Positions 37,754-49,260 of a stretch of 64,000 nucleotides of DNA are shown here, piece by piece (position 1 is the stretch's first letter; the number at the start of each line of letters is the position of its first letter). The stretch spans positions 1,178,001-1,242,000 of the forward strand of contig JAILWY010000019.1 of NCBI GenBank assembly GCA_022113835.1. Reading direction: 5' to 3'. A program made the position numbers and the translations under genes. The stretch comes from Atopsyche davidsoni. Taxonomy: Eukaryota; Arthropoda; Insecta; Trichoptera; Hydrobiosidae. The notes under the pieces are model-generated. The model did not search any database, was not told the DNA's origin, and was given only the letters and a program-made list of their open reading frames with translations.

Positions 37754-40609
37754 ATAATAATCTAGCCTCCTACTTTAAACTCATATATTTATTATAAAAT
37801 AATACGACTTTAAATTTTGTAAAATATACAGCTTACGAATGCGCAAGTCGTGCAAGCGAGGTATTACTAAATAAAAGCAAATTTAAACTTCGATATCATG
37901 GTGATAAAAATAACCACATGACTGATTACTGTACATTGTAGTTATATATATTTTACTAAACTTTAATTTTGTGTTAATTATTAGTAAACATGTTTTATTT
38001 TATTCGTTAATTCAGTGGAAGTAAGCGCCCCGCGTCGTGAAGGAGTCATTCTGCATTGCCTGCCTTCCCAGGGCCGGGCTGACACAGGCAGAAAACTTAG
38101 TTGCAGTGTGACTTGGGCACATTAATTATTCAATTTAAACACTCAGTTAGCTAGCTTATTCTAAGGGGATAAATTTATCCGTACTGATAAATTCTATACT
38201 TACTCTTTGGTAATGAAATTGATTATAATTGCATTTAAATGATGACTGTTAATGTTAACGACTCAATGTATTGGCACTGAGAAGTAATCCTGTAAGTATC
38301 CAAGGACTACCGGCCTCACGCGAAGACCTTCCTGTACTCTCCCGATTCTTATGTGAAACGATCCGGTTCTAACTCTGAATTCCTTCAATCTATTTGAGTT
38401 ATACTGAAGAAGTGCAGATAATGATATTCAATCATGGCACGCATCCACTTATAAGCACGTAAGTTTTTTTTATTCCATGTGTGAACCCGTCGATAATGCG
38501 TTACTATGATAATTAAAATTGCAATAATAAGTAATAAAAAAAGCATCTTTGTATTTAAATAGGAGCCGGGTTAATAAATATGTTAAATTGTTATTGTAAT
38601 TACATATTTATTATGCTTCTTCGTGAACACGAGGAAACCTGCGTTTAATAATTAAAATATTACAAACATGAACATTCACCACAAGCACGCACTAATAAGA
38701 AAGATTTCGTTACTTCATGAACATATATTGATAATAAATTTACCATTATCTTTTGACATCAAATATTAACATTAATAAAAATATAAACAATTTTTTGTAC
38801 TGATAAATTAATATGAAAACCTTGATTCTTCATGTGTCTAACTATCGCATACTTAATATGGACTATTTTCCATAATATCTTATATAAAATTATTAAGTTA
38901 CATATAATTTAATATATAATTACTATACAGTCAGTAGCTATGTATATGAAATTATCAACTCCCTGAAATATTGCTTTAAATGTAAAAACCGCTACATCAT
39001 ACATAGTAAAACATATTGACTTAAAAAAACGATTGTCTTCCGCATTCATAGAACAACTCAGTCGGTGGAGAAAATTAATTCATTTTTTATCGTTGATCTA
39101 TCGCTAGTAATATTGTACTTGTGTTGTACCAATACAAACACGTCCTAACCTCTTAAACAGTTGATCCATATCGGTATTTCCATTTCAAATCGTCTACTTA
39201 CTCTTTCTACGCATTCTCCATATTTGAGTAGTTTCCCTCTCTTGCGAGCTGGCCCGGTTTCATGGCGCGCCCACGCCGGGGCTCGCTATCCACTCGAGCT
39301 CCTGCAAATCTCACCAAACAAAACAGGTAGTAACATCACCCGAGATGTTAAGATCTAAACAAAGTGACCGATCCTCCATGAGCTACTGATGTATCAAATA
39401 TAATTATAGCTGTATTAAAATCCTTCATTTATCACACACATTTACACGAGTTACCAACAATACTATTGATAATCCAAAGACAGCAGTTCGTCTGCTTAGC
39501 AAATTTTAACACCATGCTTTAATTTTCGTGGGTTCTAAATATTTAAAGTGATTTCTAAAATGCAATATAAAAACAAATATTATCCAACTAACAAAAAAAA
39601 GGATCAAAGATTTTGCTAAGCTCGGGCAACTTCGGTAAGCTAAGGACGCTGTAATGAGATACGCCGAGATACGTAGCATGCGTCGCGTGGGCGCAGTGTG
39701 TGCCGGCCCTGGCGCGCACACACACTCATTCAAATATTTGCTTTCGACAATAGAGAAGCCGCGCTGGGAAGGGTGCTGAACTCTTTAACATTTATATGGA
39801 CATCATTATTTTTTCTGAATACATTCCTCGTTAGTATAGTGTGACGCCGTGTTAAGTCGGGAAGACAGGCTCTAATGAGTACATTATTTCATGACATTTG
39901 AATTTTTTTTTCTGACATTATTTAAAATACTTTATTATTTAATTCACCTAGTGAAAAACGTTGTAATATATTCAGATATTTTGGTATGCGGAGCGCTAAA
40001 CGGAGGGTTTGTCACAGGCATCACTGCAAAGGAAAAAAATCAAAATGTAGGAATCCATCCCCTAAGTTCATTTTACAGGTATTCCATGCAGTTAAACAAC
40101 GCCTTACTCGTAACTTCTCAGTACTACTGAAATTTTTTTATTCATAACAAAATAGCCTCATAATATAATTTTTATAATTTTTCATTGAAAATGGTTTTAT
40201 TAGTGTTAATAATTAAACATAACATAATATAAATAAATAAATAATAGTTTAGTGTCTTTTGTGTTCAAAATAGGGTAAAAGTATTTATTTTATTAATTAT
40301 ACGTTCATACGTTAATAACATGTACGTTTACCAAAAGCACTTACTTTTATGTGTAACATTCTAATAGGGAGAATAATTTGGTACAGATAATTACGCTTGC
40401 TTTAAACAGACATTGCATTAATAGTCTTCACACGCTGTTCATCTGAAACTCTAACTTCGCTACCGCTTTATTTAAATAATATAATAAACGCAAAAACTTA
40501 ATGATCCTATTTTTCAAAACCCTTTTGTATTTACAAATAGCTTTAATGATAAAATAAAAAGACCCAGCAGGTGTTTCTCTATGTTAAAAAACAGTTTGTG
40601 CATCTACGC
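37751..40609. other. AT-rich noncoding stretch
   Basis: Mostly AT-rich. GC-richer patches occur at about 38020-38085, 39240-39300 and 39650-39720. GTAAGT donor-like words occur at about 38291 and 38459 (+) with no coding frame leading into them. No gene is supported. Confidence 0.45.
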
Positions 40610-40759
40610 TCACCCATTTTCAATCATCATCATTATCGGTGCTAGGGCATGGGGGAGATCCTGGCCGTCTCCAAAATAACTGTGGTCACCTTTGTTCACC
40701 ATTTCCGTCACCTGATTCACTGAATGCAGTTCAGAGAATACAGTGGCCAAATGTTTTAT
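40610..40759 (-). mobile_element. probable LINE/SINE 3' end with ATG-repeat tail
   Basis: On the minus strand a 49-codon frame reads HLATVFSELHSVNQVTEMVN, then KGDHSYFGDGQDLPHALAPI, MMMIENG and TGA (40612-40610). The terminal (ATG)n stretch at about 40634-40624 is the kind of short microsatellite tail found at the 3' ends of RTE/CR1-type LINEs and of SINEs derived from them. The block is GC-richer than its flanks. Family assignment is tentative. It could be any repeat with such a tail. Confidence 0.35.
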
Positions 40760-42142
40760 TCAGAAACTTATAAATAGTTATCACCATATTGACTTCATAA
40801 AAATTTTATTATTGTTTAAATAAAATTAATAAGTTGATAAGTGCAGTCAAATCACAATACCTAAATAGGTATTAAAAACAAAACAAAATCAATGTAAACC
40901 TAATGTTGCTTCGTGAATTACATAGATCTAATTGCCATTCTTTCTAAAACGTAACCGTGATCCCTTTGATTATTTTTCATTATCTCCGGTCTAAATTAAT
41001 AACACAACATGCGGCGAGTTAGAGCTGTCCATTTTAAAAACGAAATTAATTTCACAAAAATATATTGCAGTCAGATTAGTAAAAGTATCAGTGTATTTAC
41101 AAAATGGATACATTCTGTTTATGAAACATTTAACTTTTATTATGCGCCATAGTTCTGGAAATAAAATTAATCTTTAACACGTCACTGTCTACAAACGTCA
41201 GAATAAAGCTACACCGCATTGTCAAATTAATCTAACTTCTTACATTAACAAGATTGATTTTGCGTAGTAAATTTATGTCATTCATTTCTTTTAAGTTTAA
41301 ACATGGTAGACATTATCAAAATTAACATTTTAAAATCTCTTTGGAAAGCGCCAATGCAGGCTGTGTAACAGCCACATATGTCATAAAATACATAAGATTT
41401 ATGCCAACTAAACGGTATTTGTTGTAATTTAAAACATACTATTCCAGTGCCTGCTTCTTGGTGGTTTAGCGTCATGTCACTTTGTGAATGGCAGTAGTAA
41501 GTTACGCAATGATGAAATGGACTGGTCCTTTTAATACAGCGGGGTTGGTCGGCCGGTGTAGCACCCACTCACGCACGTCATATAAAATATAAGTGCTACA
41601 GTCTTCTTCGGTACAGCATTTTTATGGTAATGAAATAGTTGTTTTGCCAGTAATAAAATTTCATACAATACTTAAATTTACATCGTTATTATCTTGATAA
41701 AGTCTGTAGGAGTTCCTAATGAGACCTTACACCGAGGGACGAGCGCAAATTTATTTTGACTTTTACTTACATTTTTTAAAAGCACATAACATTGTTGGTG
41801 TATTTTAAATATAAAAAATTGCCTTCACAAATCTCCCCAATATTTATATAACAATTTACATATGTCTTGACATTTGGAAAGCCTTATCTAGGATTGCTAC
41901 TTTAAAAACAAATATTATACAAACCTTGTAAATTATTCATAAATATTTACAGTGTGATTCACGTAGGTTTGCATAATTGTTTTTATCGAAAACCCTCACA
42001 TCTACAATTTTTTTTTAGAAACTAATTAGAATTGGCTTGTGTCTATTATAATTTTAATTGCAACATAAAGTGATTTCCAGTGGTTTTTTTTACTTTTCCT
42101 GGTTACGAATAGGTTTTACGTGTTAATAAAATGAATTGAAAA
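40760..42142. other. AT-rich noncoding stretch
   Basis: No gene is seen. The 96-codon minus-strand frame at 41278-41568 has no recognised domain. T/A-rich background throughout. Confidence 0.45.
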
Positions 42143-42262
42143 AAAAGGGACATTGGAAGAAAAAGGCTAACGTGGATGTGGAATGTGCGCCAGTGGCCGG
42201 AAGTTGGGAGTACAGCTGAATTAGTATGACTGGCTCAGGACAAACAAAAGAGGAACTAAGAG
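42143..42262 (+). pseudogene. LINE reverse-transcriptase C-terminal fragment (dead)
   Basis: In one + frame the sequence reads KRDIGRKRLTWMWNVRQWPE, then VGSTAELV, a stop (TGA 42227-42229), LAQDKQKRN and a second stop (TAA 42257-42259). The order of a basic arginine/lysine run, an 'x-W-x-x-N-x-R-x-W' motif, a small-residue segment, and 'LAQDxxKR' matches the extreme C-terminus seen in many insect non-LTR (RTE-like) polyproteins, which typically ends with a 'LAxDRxxWR' helix. Here the fragment is isolated, with no catalytic YxDD domain nearby and two stops. It is a 5'-truncated and decayed insertion. Assigned by motif recognition, not by a search. Confidence 0.55.
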
Positions 42263-43029
42263 GAGAAGAAAATCAATTGTCTGTTTTTTTTGTTCAGTAT
42301 TTTTTCAGTGATAAAAAATTCCAAAAGAAGAATATTTCAATGACGATATCAATAACTATAAACGTGTGATATAAATTAACTAATACAAGAAATGTAAAAA
42401 TACTTTCATACTTGTACATAATGTATCCCATTAAAAGAGGTATTACTATAATTACTTTTATTTTGAAAGTTTATTAACTTGTTTTAGTTTCAACAATAAT
42501 TAAGCCTGCATCAATATGTAGGCAAGGTGCTACATTTTGACAAAAACCGGCGTCACCTCTTGACTGTTTTTTTTTCTTTCTTTTTTCCTTTTTTTTTTTT
42601 ACTATTCACACTAATAATATATATACTTTTGTTATATTATTAAAAATTTATCTTACGTATAAAACAATTGAATTAATTTATTTTTTTTACTTTTTGTCTT
42701 AGGTATTTTCGTGTTAAGGCATGGGATTCGGAGAATATTGATTTATTCATCGATTGCTCCCTTGACAGTGAATATGTCTGACTTGTTACGTATTTGATTA
42801 TTCTGTCTCTACCGAGAAGAAAACACGAGAAAACTGTATCAAATAGTTATTTCTTCCTATTCGTACTTTTAAAAGCATAAAAGTATTATTTCAAAATAGC
42901 GCCTAAGTTCTGTGTTTTTCCTGATTTTCTAAACTATTTTATGTGTTTAAGTATTTCCTTTCCACTGAAAATATTTTGATGACGTCATCGTAGTATTACA
43001 GCGCAACTTTCATCTGATGGGTGGAATAT
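42263..43029. other. AT-rich noncoding stretch
   Basis: Includes a T/C-rich run at about 42565-42600. A GATGACGTCATCG palindrome-like CRE word lies at about 42977-42989. No gene is seen. Confidence 0.45.
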
Positions 43030-43240
43030 TCAGGAAAGCATAACCGAACATATGGGCCGAATGGGTGAGCGACCCCTGCCCTGGGGTCCGGCGCTCCCGA
43101 CCTGCCCCAAGCCCCGCGCCCCTCGGGTGACAGCCTCCGCCCCCCGCCGCGTCTGGGAAGGGTTCAATCATTCAGCACCACACTGTATCGCTTCACCTAT
43201 TCACGGCTCCCCTCCGCCCAAGTCACAAGCTAGAATTGAT
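43030..43240. other. GC-rich island
   Basis: GC-rich block in AT-rich flanks, open for 77 codons on the + strand with proline/arginine bias that follows from composition. No recognised motif. Possible regulatory island. Confidence 0.3.
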
Positions 43241-43829
43241 AGGTCTAGACGCGTTGGCTACTTATTATCTAATGATTTTTTTTAATTAACTGTTGCTAAC
43301 TGTAACCATAGTAAAAATCCCTTAAAAGTTACATAATTTCCAAGAATATATTTTATTGCTCGTAAATAAGTTTAAATTACATTCAATCTACAAATAACAA
43401 CTATAAGTAGCCCAAAGACCTGAAATGTAAAGTATGTTAGAAAACGTATATGAATAAAACACCCGACGAAGTATATTTTCTTTTATAAAATTATGTTATG
43501 TTTAGGGTAAGGAAGTTTCATAGTTGAATATCCCAGCCATTTTTTTATTGAAAAAATCTTAACTATAGTAAATGAATAAATGTTAGTGACAATGAATATA
43601 ATTTTGAAAATTTTGAGTATTTACATAATCAGTCAATTTATTGATAATTTAAAAACAAATTTATGGACTTATTGAAGAAAAAAGTATAAGGCGTTTCATG
43701 CAATACTAAATATGTAATGTGAATCTTTAAAAACGTTTATTTTCCAAGTACATTTAAATCAATACATACGATATTGAATCATTAAAGAATACTTTTTGAT
43801 GTAACGGGTATAGTGAGAACAGGTGCCAG
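43241..43829. other. AT-rich noncoding stretch
   Basis: No gene or repeat is recognised here beyond A/T-rich background. Confidence 0.5.
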
Positions 43830-44100
43830 GCGTCTTATGCCTCAGCGCCGTCCGTGATGAGCGCGAGCTTGGCAGGGGGCGCGTGGGGCGCGCGGGGCCG
43901 CAGCAGACGACTCGGCGCCGGGCGGGGCGCGGCGCCCAGCCCAGCCCGGCGCCCCGCCCGGCGCCCCGCCCGGCGCCCAGCTGCGTGCCGCCCTGAGTGC
44001 AATCCTCGCCGCCACTTCGCCCCGAGAGCTCCGCCAGCCAACCTAAAAACCTTTCAGCCGACGCTCGCCGGAGCCCGTTTGAAGTCAGATTCCGGCGTGT
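43830..44100. other. GC/CpG-rich island
   Basis: Very GC-rich (GGCGCC and GCGCGG words throughout), with alanine/arginine/proline-rich frames open on both strands (97 codons +, 135 codons -). These are produced by base composition and a 12-bp tandem repeat, and are not recognised as genes. Candidate CpG-island-like regulatory element. Confidence 0.35.
43947..43978. repeat. 12-bp tandem repeat, 2.7 copies
   Basis: Perfect tandem copies of CGGCGCCCCGCC starting at 43947, 43959 and 43971 (third partial). Confidence 0.9.
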
Positions 44101-44599
44101 TTGCATTTTTCTGTATAGTATTGTTCCGCGCACTGATGTCGTATTAACGGGAAACACTGCACACACGTGCCTAGTATGGATTGTGAAAATATTGTAATAG
44201 AGATGGCGAGAAGGGATTTGAATGCTTAGAATACAAGAGAAAAAAATGCTTTTAACACTATTTTTTATTTAGGTTTTTTTTATATTTAGGTAGTATAATT
44301 GAATTAAATGAAATTTTTATAAGATATTTATCAAATAAATGTTTTACGCATTATCAAACGACATAGTCAAGCACATAATATCATATTAAATTTTTGTGCA
44401 CGCTTAATATACGTGCATTAGATTTTTTGTCCGTGAGTCATTTAATTACGTATAACTTTGCGCAGTTTTTTAAGCCTGAAAAAATAAGCGTAATAAGCAG
44501 CTAATCAGCGGTCATTTACCGCTGAAGAAGGCTTAGCATATCTGCACAAGTTCTACTGGAGGGCTTTTATTTATCATCAAAATTCTCTCGCCAAAAGTG

Positions 44600-45230
44600 G
44601 CTCGTTAACCGGTAGTGTGCGCACTTGCGGCGGTGCATCGTGTTTCAGAATGTATCCACAGACGCCGGTGCACGGCTCGACTCGTTTATACGTTTGAAAA
44701 AGTCAGGACGTTTACTCATTCATGTGAACGGAATTGTGTAGTTATTTTCCCCTCTTTTTGTGTAATATTTTTTCAGTCATTTTTTCTACAACGACGAAAC
44801 AGAAAGGGTAGCCGCTCCCGCCGAGGATCGATCGGACGCTGGCGGCGCGGAGGAAAGGTTGCCCGCGCCGGACGCGCTGGTCTTCGATACCAAAAATTAC
44901 AAAAACAACCGCGGCACTCTTTGCGGTGGAGCTGGCGAGCGCCGCGGCGACCGCAGGGCCTCGCGGGCCGCCGCATCGCAACGACGAAGTACAAATGTTC
45001 AGTCCGACCGGCACGAGCTATACCACCCGGAGTTGTTTCCTCTCTCCTCGATTCGAATACTTCCTACCGACATTACTAGCTAAAATATTCATACTAAAAC
45101 ACGATGAGTGTCTAAAATATGTACATTCGACAGAAAAAATCCAGCTCGCAATCAATATTCATGACTCGGCAATAATTTGTACGCTTTTAAAACGTTTTTT
45201 TTTTTGTGAAGAAATATAATAACTGTAAGT
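44600..45230 (+). promoter_or_regulatory. CpG-rich island, possible promoter plus noncoding first exon
   Basis: A GC-rich, CpG-rich island (core about 44805-45060). TCAGTC, the arthropod initiator word, occurs at 44773-44778 and 44999-45004, though neither has a DPE-like word at +28. A good donor ACT/GTAAGT ends the block at 45225-45230, which would define a first exon of roughly 220-450 bases. Frames of 74-154 codons exist on several strands and frames over the same DNA, so none is compelling. An alternative reading is a regulatory element with chance splice words. Confidence 0.25.
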
Positions 45231-45834
45231 AGTGATGCCGCGGATCCCGAACAATCGCCCCTCGCGAGTCGCTCCCCGTCCGACCCGCTTCCTCCCGCCG
45301 GCTTTCCTCGCCTCTGCCCGTCGGCCGCGCACTTCCGACTGCTTTTCGCATTTGATAAATCGAACTCGCAGGTTTAATTATCCGCCTAATTTTTTTAAGT
45401 ATTCAAGTCCTATTTCAAAAGCGCGTCAGTGCTTCCCTGCCGTGTCGCTGCAGCGGGTGGGGCTTCGACGGTATCTAGGCATTTTCTCTTTATCGAATTA
45501 CGTTTATCTCTTTTATTCTGGCGAATATTTTTCGACCGCTCGGACGCCCGCCGCGCTCGCCGTCCATTTTTTTTCTAATCATTCGGAATTTAAATATTTC
45601 TTGATCGTTTTTCTGCGTCGACGGTCACTTCGCCCCGTCCGGGAAAATATAGATTTGAAATATTTAGTTTCCCTCAAAGAGAATATGCAATATTCATGAT
45701 GCGTTCTACGTTTTTAATTTTTTCGCTTCGCTGGCCGTTGCCGAATAGGAATTCGCCAAAAAATGAGTCGAAATACACAAAAAATAAATTTTACAATTTC
45801 ATTTAAAAGGGCTTCTTTTCCTTTTTGTTTGCAG
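45231..45834 (+). other. long unrecognised open frame in a complex block, ending near a strong acceptor
   Basis: The + frame 45235-45699 is open for 154 codons from ATG. It is arginine/proline/phenylalanine/serine-rich (starts MPRIPNNRPSRVAPRPTRFL) and has no domain I recognise. Its mixed composition, alternating GC-rich and T-rich, is more like a regulatory island than a coding exon. Past its stop, TTCTTTTCCTTTTTGTTTGCAG (45813-45834, two pieces of a strong pyrimidine tract plus CAG) is one of the best acceptors in the window, so an exon could begin at 45835. Confidence 0.25.
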
Positions 45835-46230
45835 TCATATGTTGCCGAATAATGAATACTTGTAGTCGAGTGCTCGAGTCGAAGCGACCCGGCGGCGCCG
45901 AGGGTGCCGGTCGGCGGCAGTCATCGGCGGATACTCTTAAATGGTTCAATTAGATGGAAGAATTCGCTAGGTTCATTTCAACTCATTACGATATATGCCG
46001 CTATGTCCGCTCTTCTCGCATCTGCATTTCATCTTTCCGCTCATTGTCGCCGGCATTGTCACCTCGCAGTGACCTTTATTCGGGCTGTGTCTCTGTCTAT
46101 CATATTCGTTCATCCAACTAACACAATACATAAAAAATCATCTTTAAATAATCTAAAATCGAAGGGTAGATTACCCTCGCATAGGCGGCTAAGTGCTTCT
46201 ATAAGCAAGACTTGTATATGATTCTTAAAA
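45835..46230 (+). other. candidate exon or regulatory block downstream of strong acceptor
   Basis: Follows the acceptor at 45834. The segment is GC-richer at 45870-45925 and of mixed complexity to about 46210. A 105-codon frame (45904-46221, GTG-initiated) has no recognised domain. No good donor was found, although CTAG/GTTCAT near 45971 and AAGG/GTAGAT near 46165 are weak options. If transcribed it may be noncoding. Confidence 0.2.
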
Positions 46231-47442
46231 TTTCCAATAACTTTGGATCAAATTATTAAAAATATAAAGATATGTATTTTAAATATGAACGAACAAGAAA
46301 CAAGTAAATAACTTATTACCTTAATGCAGTATGAAACGACTACAAACCGTCGATTTTTTTTCCTCAAATGCGAATAACCTGCTTATAAAACATTTTATTT
46401 TATATATTTTATAGTACCTACTTTGAGAAAACTTTTTTCTTCATATTGCTTTAGCTCGAACAAAACTTTTAAAGTCACTCCGCTAGGCAACGCACAGTTA
46501 GGTAAAGTAACGATTTAAATTTTAAATTTTCCGTTCACCAGGTCTAACTTTGAAATTTAAATAAAATATTTTAAAATGTTGTATAGAGAACATGTATGCC
46601 GGCTTATGTTATTTGGAAAACAAGGGAAACTCTTAAAAAGCTTACCTGGTCTTAATCGCAGCAGAAGAAAGAACCGGAGAAGCGAACTATTTCTGTGTGT
46701 TTTAAGTTATAAAATATAGTTTCTTTTCAAAACTAAAGGTTTTTAATAAAAGATGTCTGCCAAGAAAGTGCAATATGATACAAAAACATTTTTATAATTG
46801 AATCTGTTTTATATATTTAAGAGTAAAAATATAAAAATGCTGCTAAAATAACTTTAAACTTTTCTACCTTAAAATTTTAATATGGTTCTAGATTATTTGT
46901 AAAGACAAGCTGGAAAATATCGTTTCGTTTATATTTCCGCTTAAAACACACTCTTTGACAGAAAACCTGACTGTTTAGTCTGTCTGGGAAAAAATTGTGG
47001 ACCTCGTTTGTAAATATTGATATTTAAAACCGGCTTTTTCACGTTGGCACTGAGTTTGATAATACCAACGCGAAAGGTAGGTGAAACCAGTCACCAATAA
47101 AATTAACATGTGGAAAAATCACTAAATTATTCTATTTAAAACGGAATTCCACCAAGTTTTTGCAATCAAAAATATTGATTACTATAAAACAGCATAATAA
47201 ACAAGCAAAGTAATAAAAAAAACATCTTGTTTTTCTTGTCAAAATTTACAACTAGAATTTTTCACAAGTTTTTCATGAATTGAAAATTAACATATTCTTC
47301 ATTAAAAATATTAGTTCTCTTAAGTTCGTTTAATGCTATTGCTTAGATTGATACGGAGGTAAGAGTTTCTTGTTCCTCGCGAAGTGCACGCTGCACCGGG
47401 ATGTCATTTGCGACTTGCATCATGCATGTTAAATATTTACAG
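46231..47442. other. AT-rich noncoding stretch
   Basis: A minus-strand donor-like CAG/GTAAGC lies at about 46643-46651, preceded on that strand by a pyrimidine-rich but AG-interrupted tract. No coding frame is associated with it. Otherwise no gene is seen. Confidence 0.4.
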
Positions 47443-47615
47443 GCAGTCCGCCCGTCGGAGCCGGTGCGTCGAGATCTCAGTCTGGAGACCGAGACGTCAC
47501 AGGACACACCCGACAAGCCGCACTTAGCCTCAACACCAACTATTACAATTGCAACACTATTTCTTTCAAAATTATTTTTAATACTATAGAATAAACGAAT
47601 TGTGCATCTTCAAAC
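47443..47615 (+). other. candidate 3'-terminal coding exon with polyA signal
   Basis: TTAAATATTTACAG ends at 47442. The following frame reads AVRPSEPVRRDLSLETETSQ, DTPDKPHLASTPTITIATLF and LSKLFLIL to TAG at 47587-47589. An AATAAA hexamer follows immediately (47590-47595). The first 30 codons are GC-rich in third positions and strongly polar (proline, glutamate, serine, threonine, aspartate), resembling a disordered tail, unlike chance frames in AT-rich DNA. The weak point is the acceptor: its pyrimidine tract is poor. The frame is also open upstream to an ATG at 47401, so a 62-codon single-exon ORF is an alternative. Not recognised. The composition could also reflect a short GC-rich regulatory patch. 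Confidence 0.28.
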
Positions 47616-48509
47616 CTCGTCAAAAAGCGTCATTTGTCTTATAGATACATATATATATGTGTGCAAAAAAGTTAATTTTCCTTTGAGTAGAATTTAGTTT
47701 TAACATCCCTTAGCTTGCCTTTACTAGATTTTACAAATACCACCACTGCGCTCCGACCTGTAAAGATAATATGTCGAATCGTCCAAGTGATTGTGTTATT
47801 ACGGTGTAGTTTTTTTATGCAGACTGTAAATACATTTTCTTACAAAATAATATAATATTTATAACCTTTTACGTTTGCCTTGTTAAAACGTAAACAGCTG
47901 TTTTCTCAGTAACAAGTTTGTGTCTCGGCGGGTTCTCTCAGCAGACCGCCGACTTACTTGAAGTATTGTGCTATAAGTATCGATTCGATATTCGTCTTGC
48001 GGGTTGCTAATACAAAATACCCTTCTTATAAAAATACTATTAACCCCAGTACTTAGGCAAAATATATTATACTTTGAAAGTTTTTCGACTTAATCATAAA
48101 TATAAAATTTAACAATAGGTTTCCCTTGTTTGTAATAAATAATTTATATCCAAGAAAACTTACTACCAATAAAATATTTATCATTCATAGACCCATTAAA
48201 AATACATCTGATACATAATAGAAAACTGCTTAGCAAAGTTTCTCAACTAAAAATAAGCTCTTACGAATTTAGATCGATGCTTCTTTACCTTATTCACCCG
48301 TTACTGACTCGACAAAAGCCATTGAATAATAATGAAACATGAGTAATTTGTTTATATTTAACTAAGCTAAAATCTTTACTTTTATAAAGTCTTTATAAAA
48401 GATACTCAACTTATTTAGATACAAACTTAAAGTATAATAATAAGTTAAAAAATATTTTATATTTGATTTTGAAAATAAGTGTTTTAAATTTCATCGTTTC
48501 TGGGTTAGA
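47616..48509. other. AT-rich noncoding stretch
   Basis: A short TA run at about 47647-47658 and AT-rich background. No gene is seen. Confidence 0.45.
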
Positions 48510-48808
48510 TTGCTTAGCGTTCACGCGTGGCCAAAGAATTTAATTGATCTCCTCGCCTTCCACCAAGGCCCAGGAAAGTTCGCTCCACTGTTCTTCTCTT
48601 CGACTGTTCGCCACGGCTCGAGCTTACGGCCTCGGCTCGGATCTCTGAGGAGAAACTCCACAAAAGAACGAAACGGTAGGCAAATACGTTCGATCACCAA
48701 GACAAATAATAGTAAAGATGCTTCCATAGATACGGTTATCTCATTTTTAAACCTAAAAACTATCGACAGTAAAAATATCAATGTTGTGTCTCGAGATAAA
48801 TAGCTCAC
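48510..48808. other. block open on both strands, unresolved exon candidate
   Basis: About 150 bases (48540-48672) are GC-richer and open on both strands: 97 codons + and 95 codons -. The minus frame has a good acceptor (GTTTCTCCTCAG, ending near 48640), followed by RDPSRGRKLEPWRTVEEKNS and GANFPGPWWKARRSI. The + frame ends its GC-rich part at an ACG/GTAGGC donor-like site near 48676. Neither peptide is recognised. At most one can be real, and both may be chance. Confidence 0.2.
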
Positions 48809-48939
48809 ATTATTCTCAAGAATTAAATTTATTTGAAAACATAATGCACAATCCTACTAGTATTGTATTAGTTTAAGATCTAGCATATGAGTTTAAGCAA
48901 ATAACTAAAGGTCTTGCAAATAGGTTCTTGCACCTAGTC

Positions 48940-49260
48940 AACGCAAAGAGTCGGTCGCCTGCCGACGCGGCGAGGCAGGGGCGCAGGGGCGCCTTCCCGG
49001 CCATTCATTCTCGGGCCGTAGAAACCTCTGCAGACGCAGGACGTATGCGTTCAGCCCTGAGCCCTTGCATAAGTAATGTGGTTTGCCTTACAATGCGCTT
49101 TAATGTTAAATGACCTCTCTTGCCATACACCCGCGTGAATAATGTACGACCGCGCCCGCCCGCTCCCTCCCTCCTCCACCCTCGCCACACGACGTCAAAC
49201 GTCTGCCGGGAGGATAATCGAAAGGCAATTGCTGCGACGATGCACCAGCGACCCGACTCA
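48940..49260. other. GC-rich island
   Basis: CpG-containing island with overlapping short frames on both strands (61-103 codons), none recognised. A TC-rich run (CTCCCTCCCTCCTCC-type) lies at about 49163-49180. Candidate regulatory island. Confidence 0.3.

Noticed and set aside
43759..44166. 135-codon minus-strand frame, alanine/arginine/glycine-rich
   Set aside because: Produced by the 12-bp GC-rich tandem repeat and CpG-rich composition, with open frames on both strands.
44615..45079. 154-codon + frame (GTG-initiated) in the CpG island
   Set aside because: Several other frames on both strands are open across the same bases; composition explains it better than coding.
46643..46651. Minus-strand CAG/GTAAGC as a ratchet site
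   Set aside because: The upstream pyrimidine tract is interrupted by an AG between tract and CAG, which would be expected to capture the acceptor.
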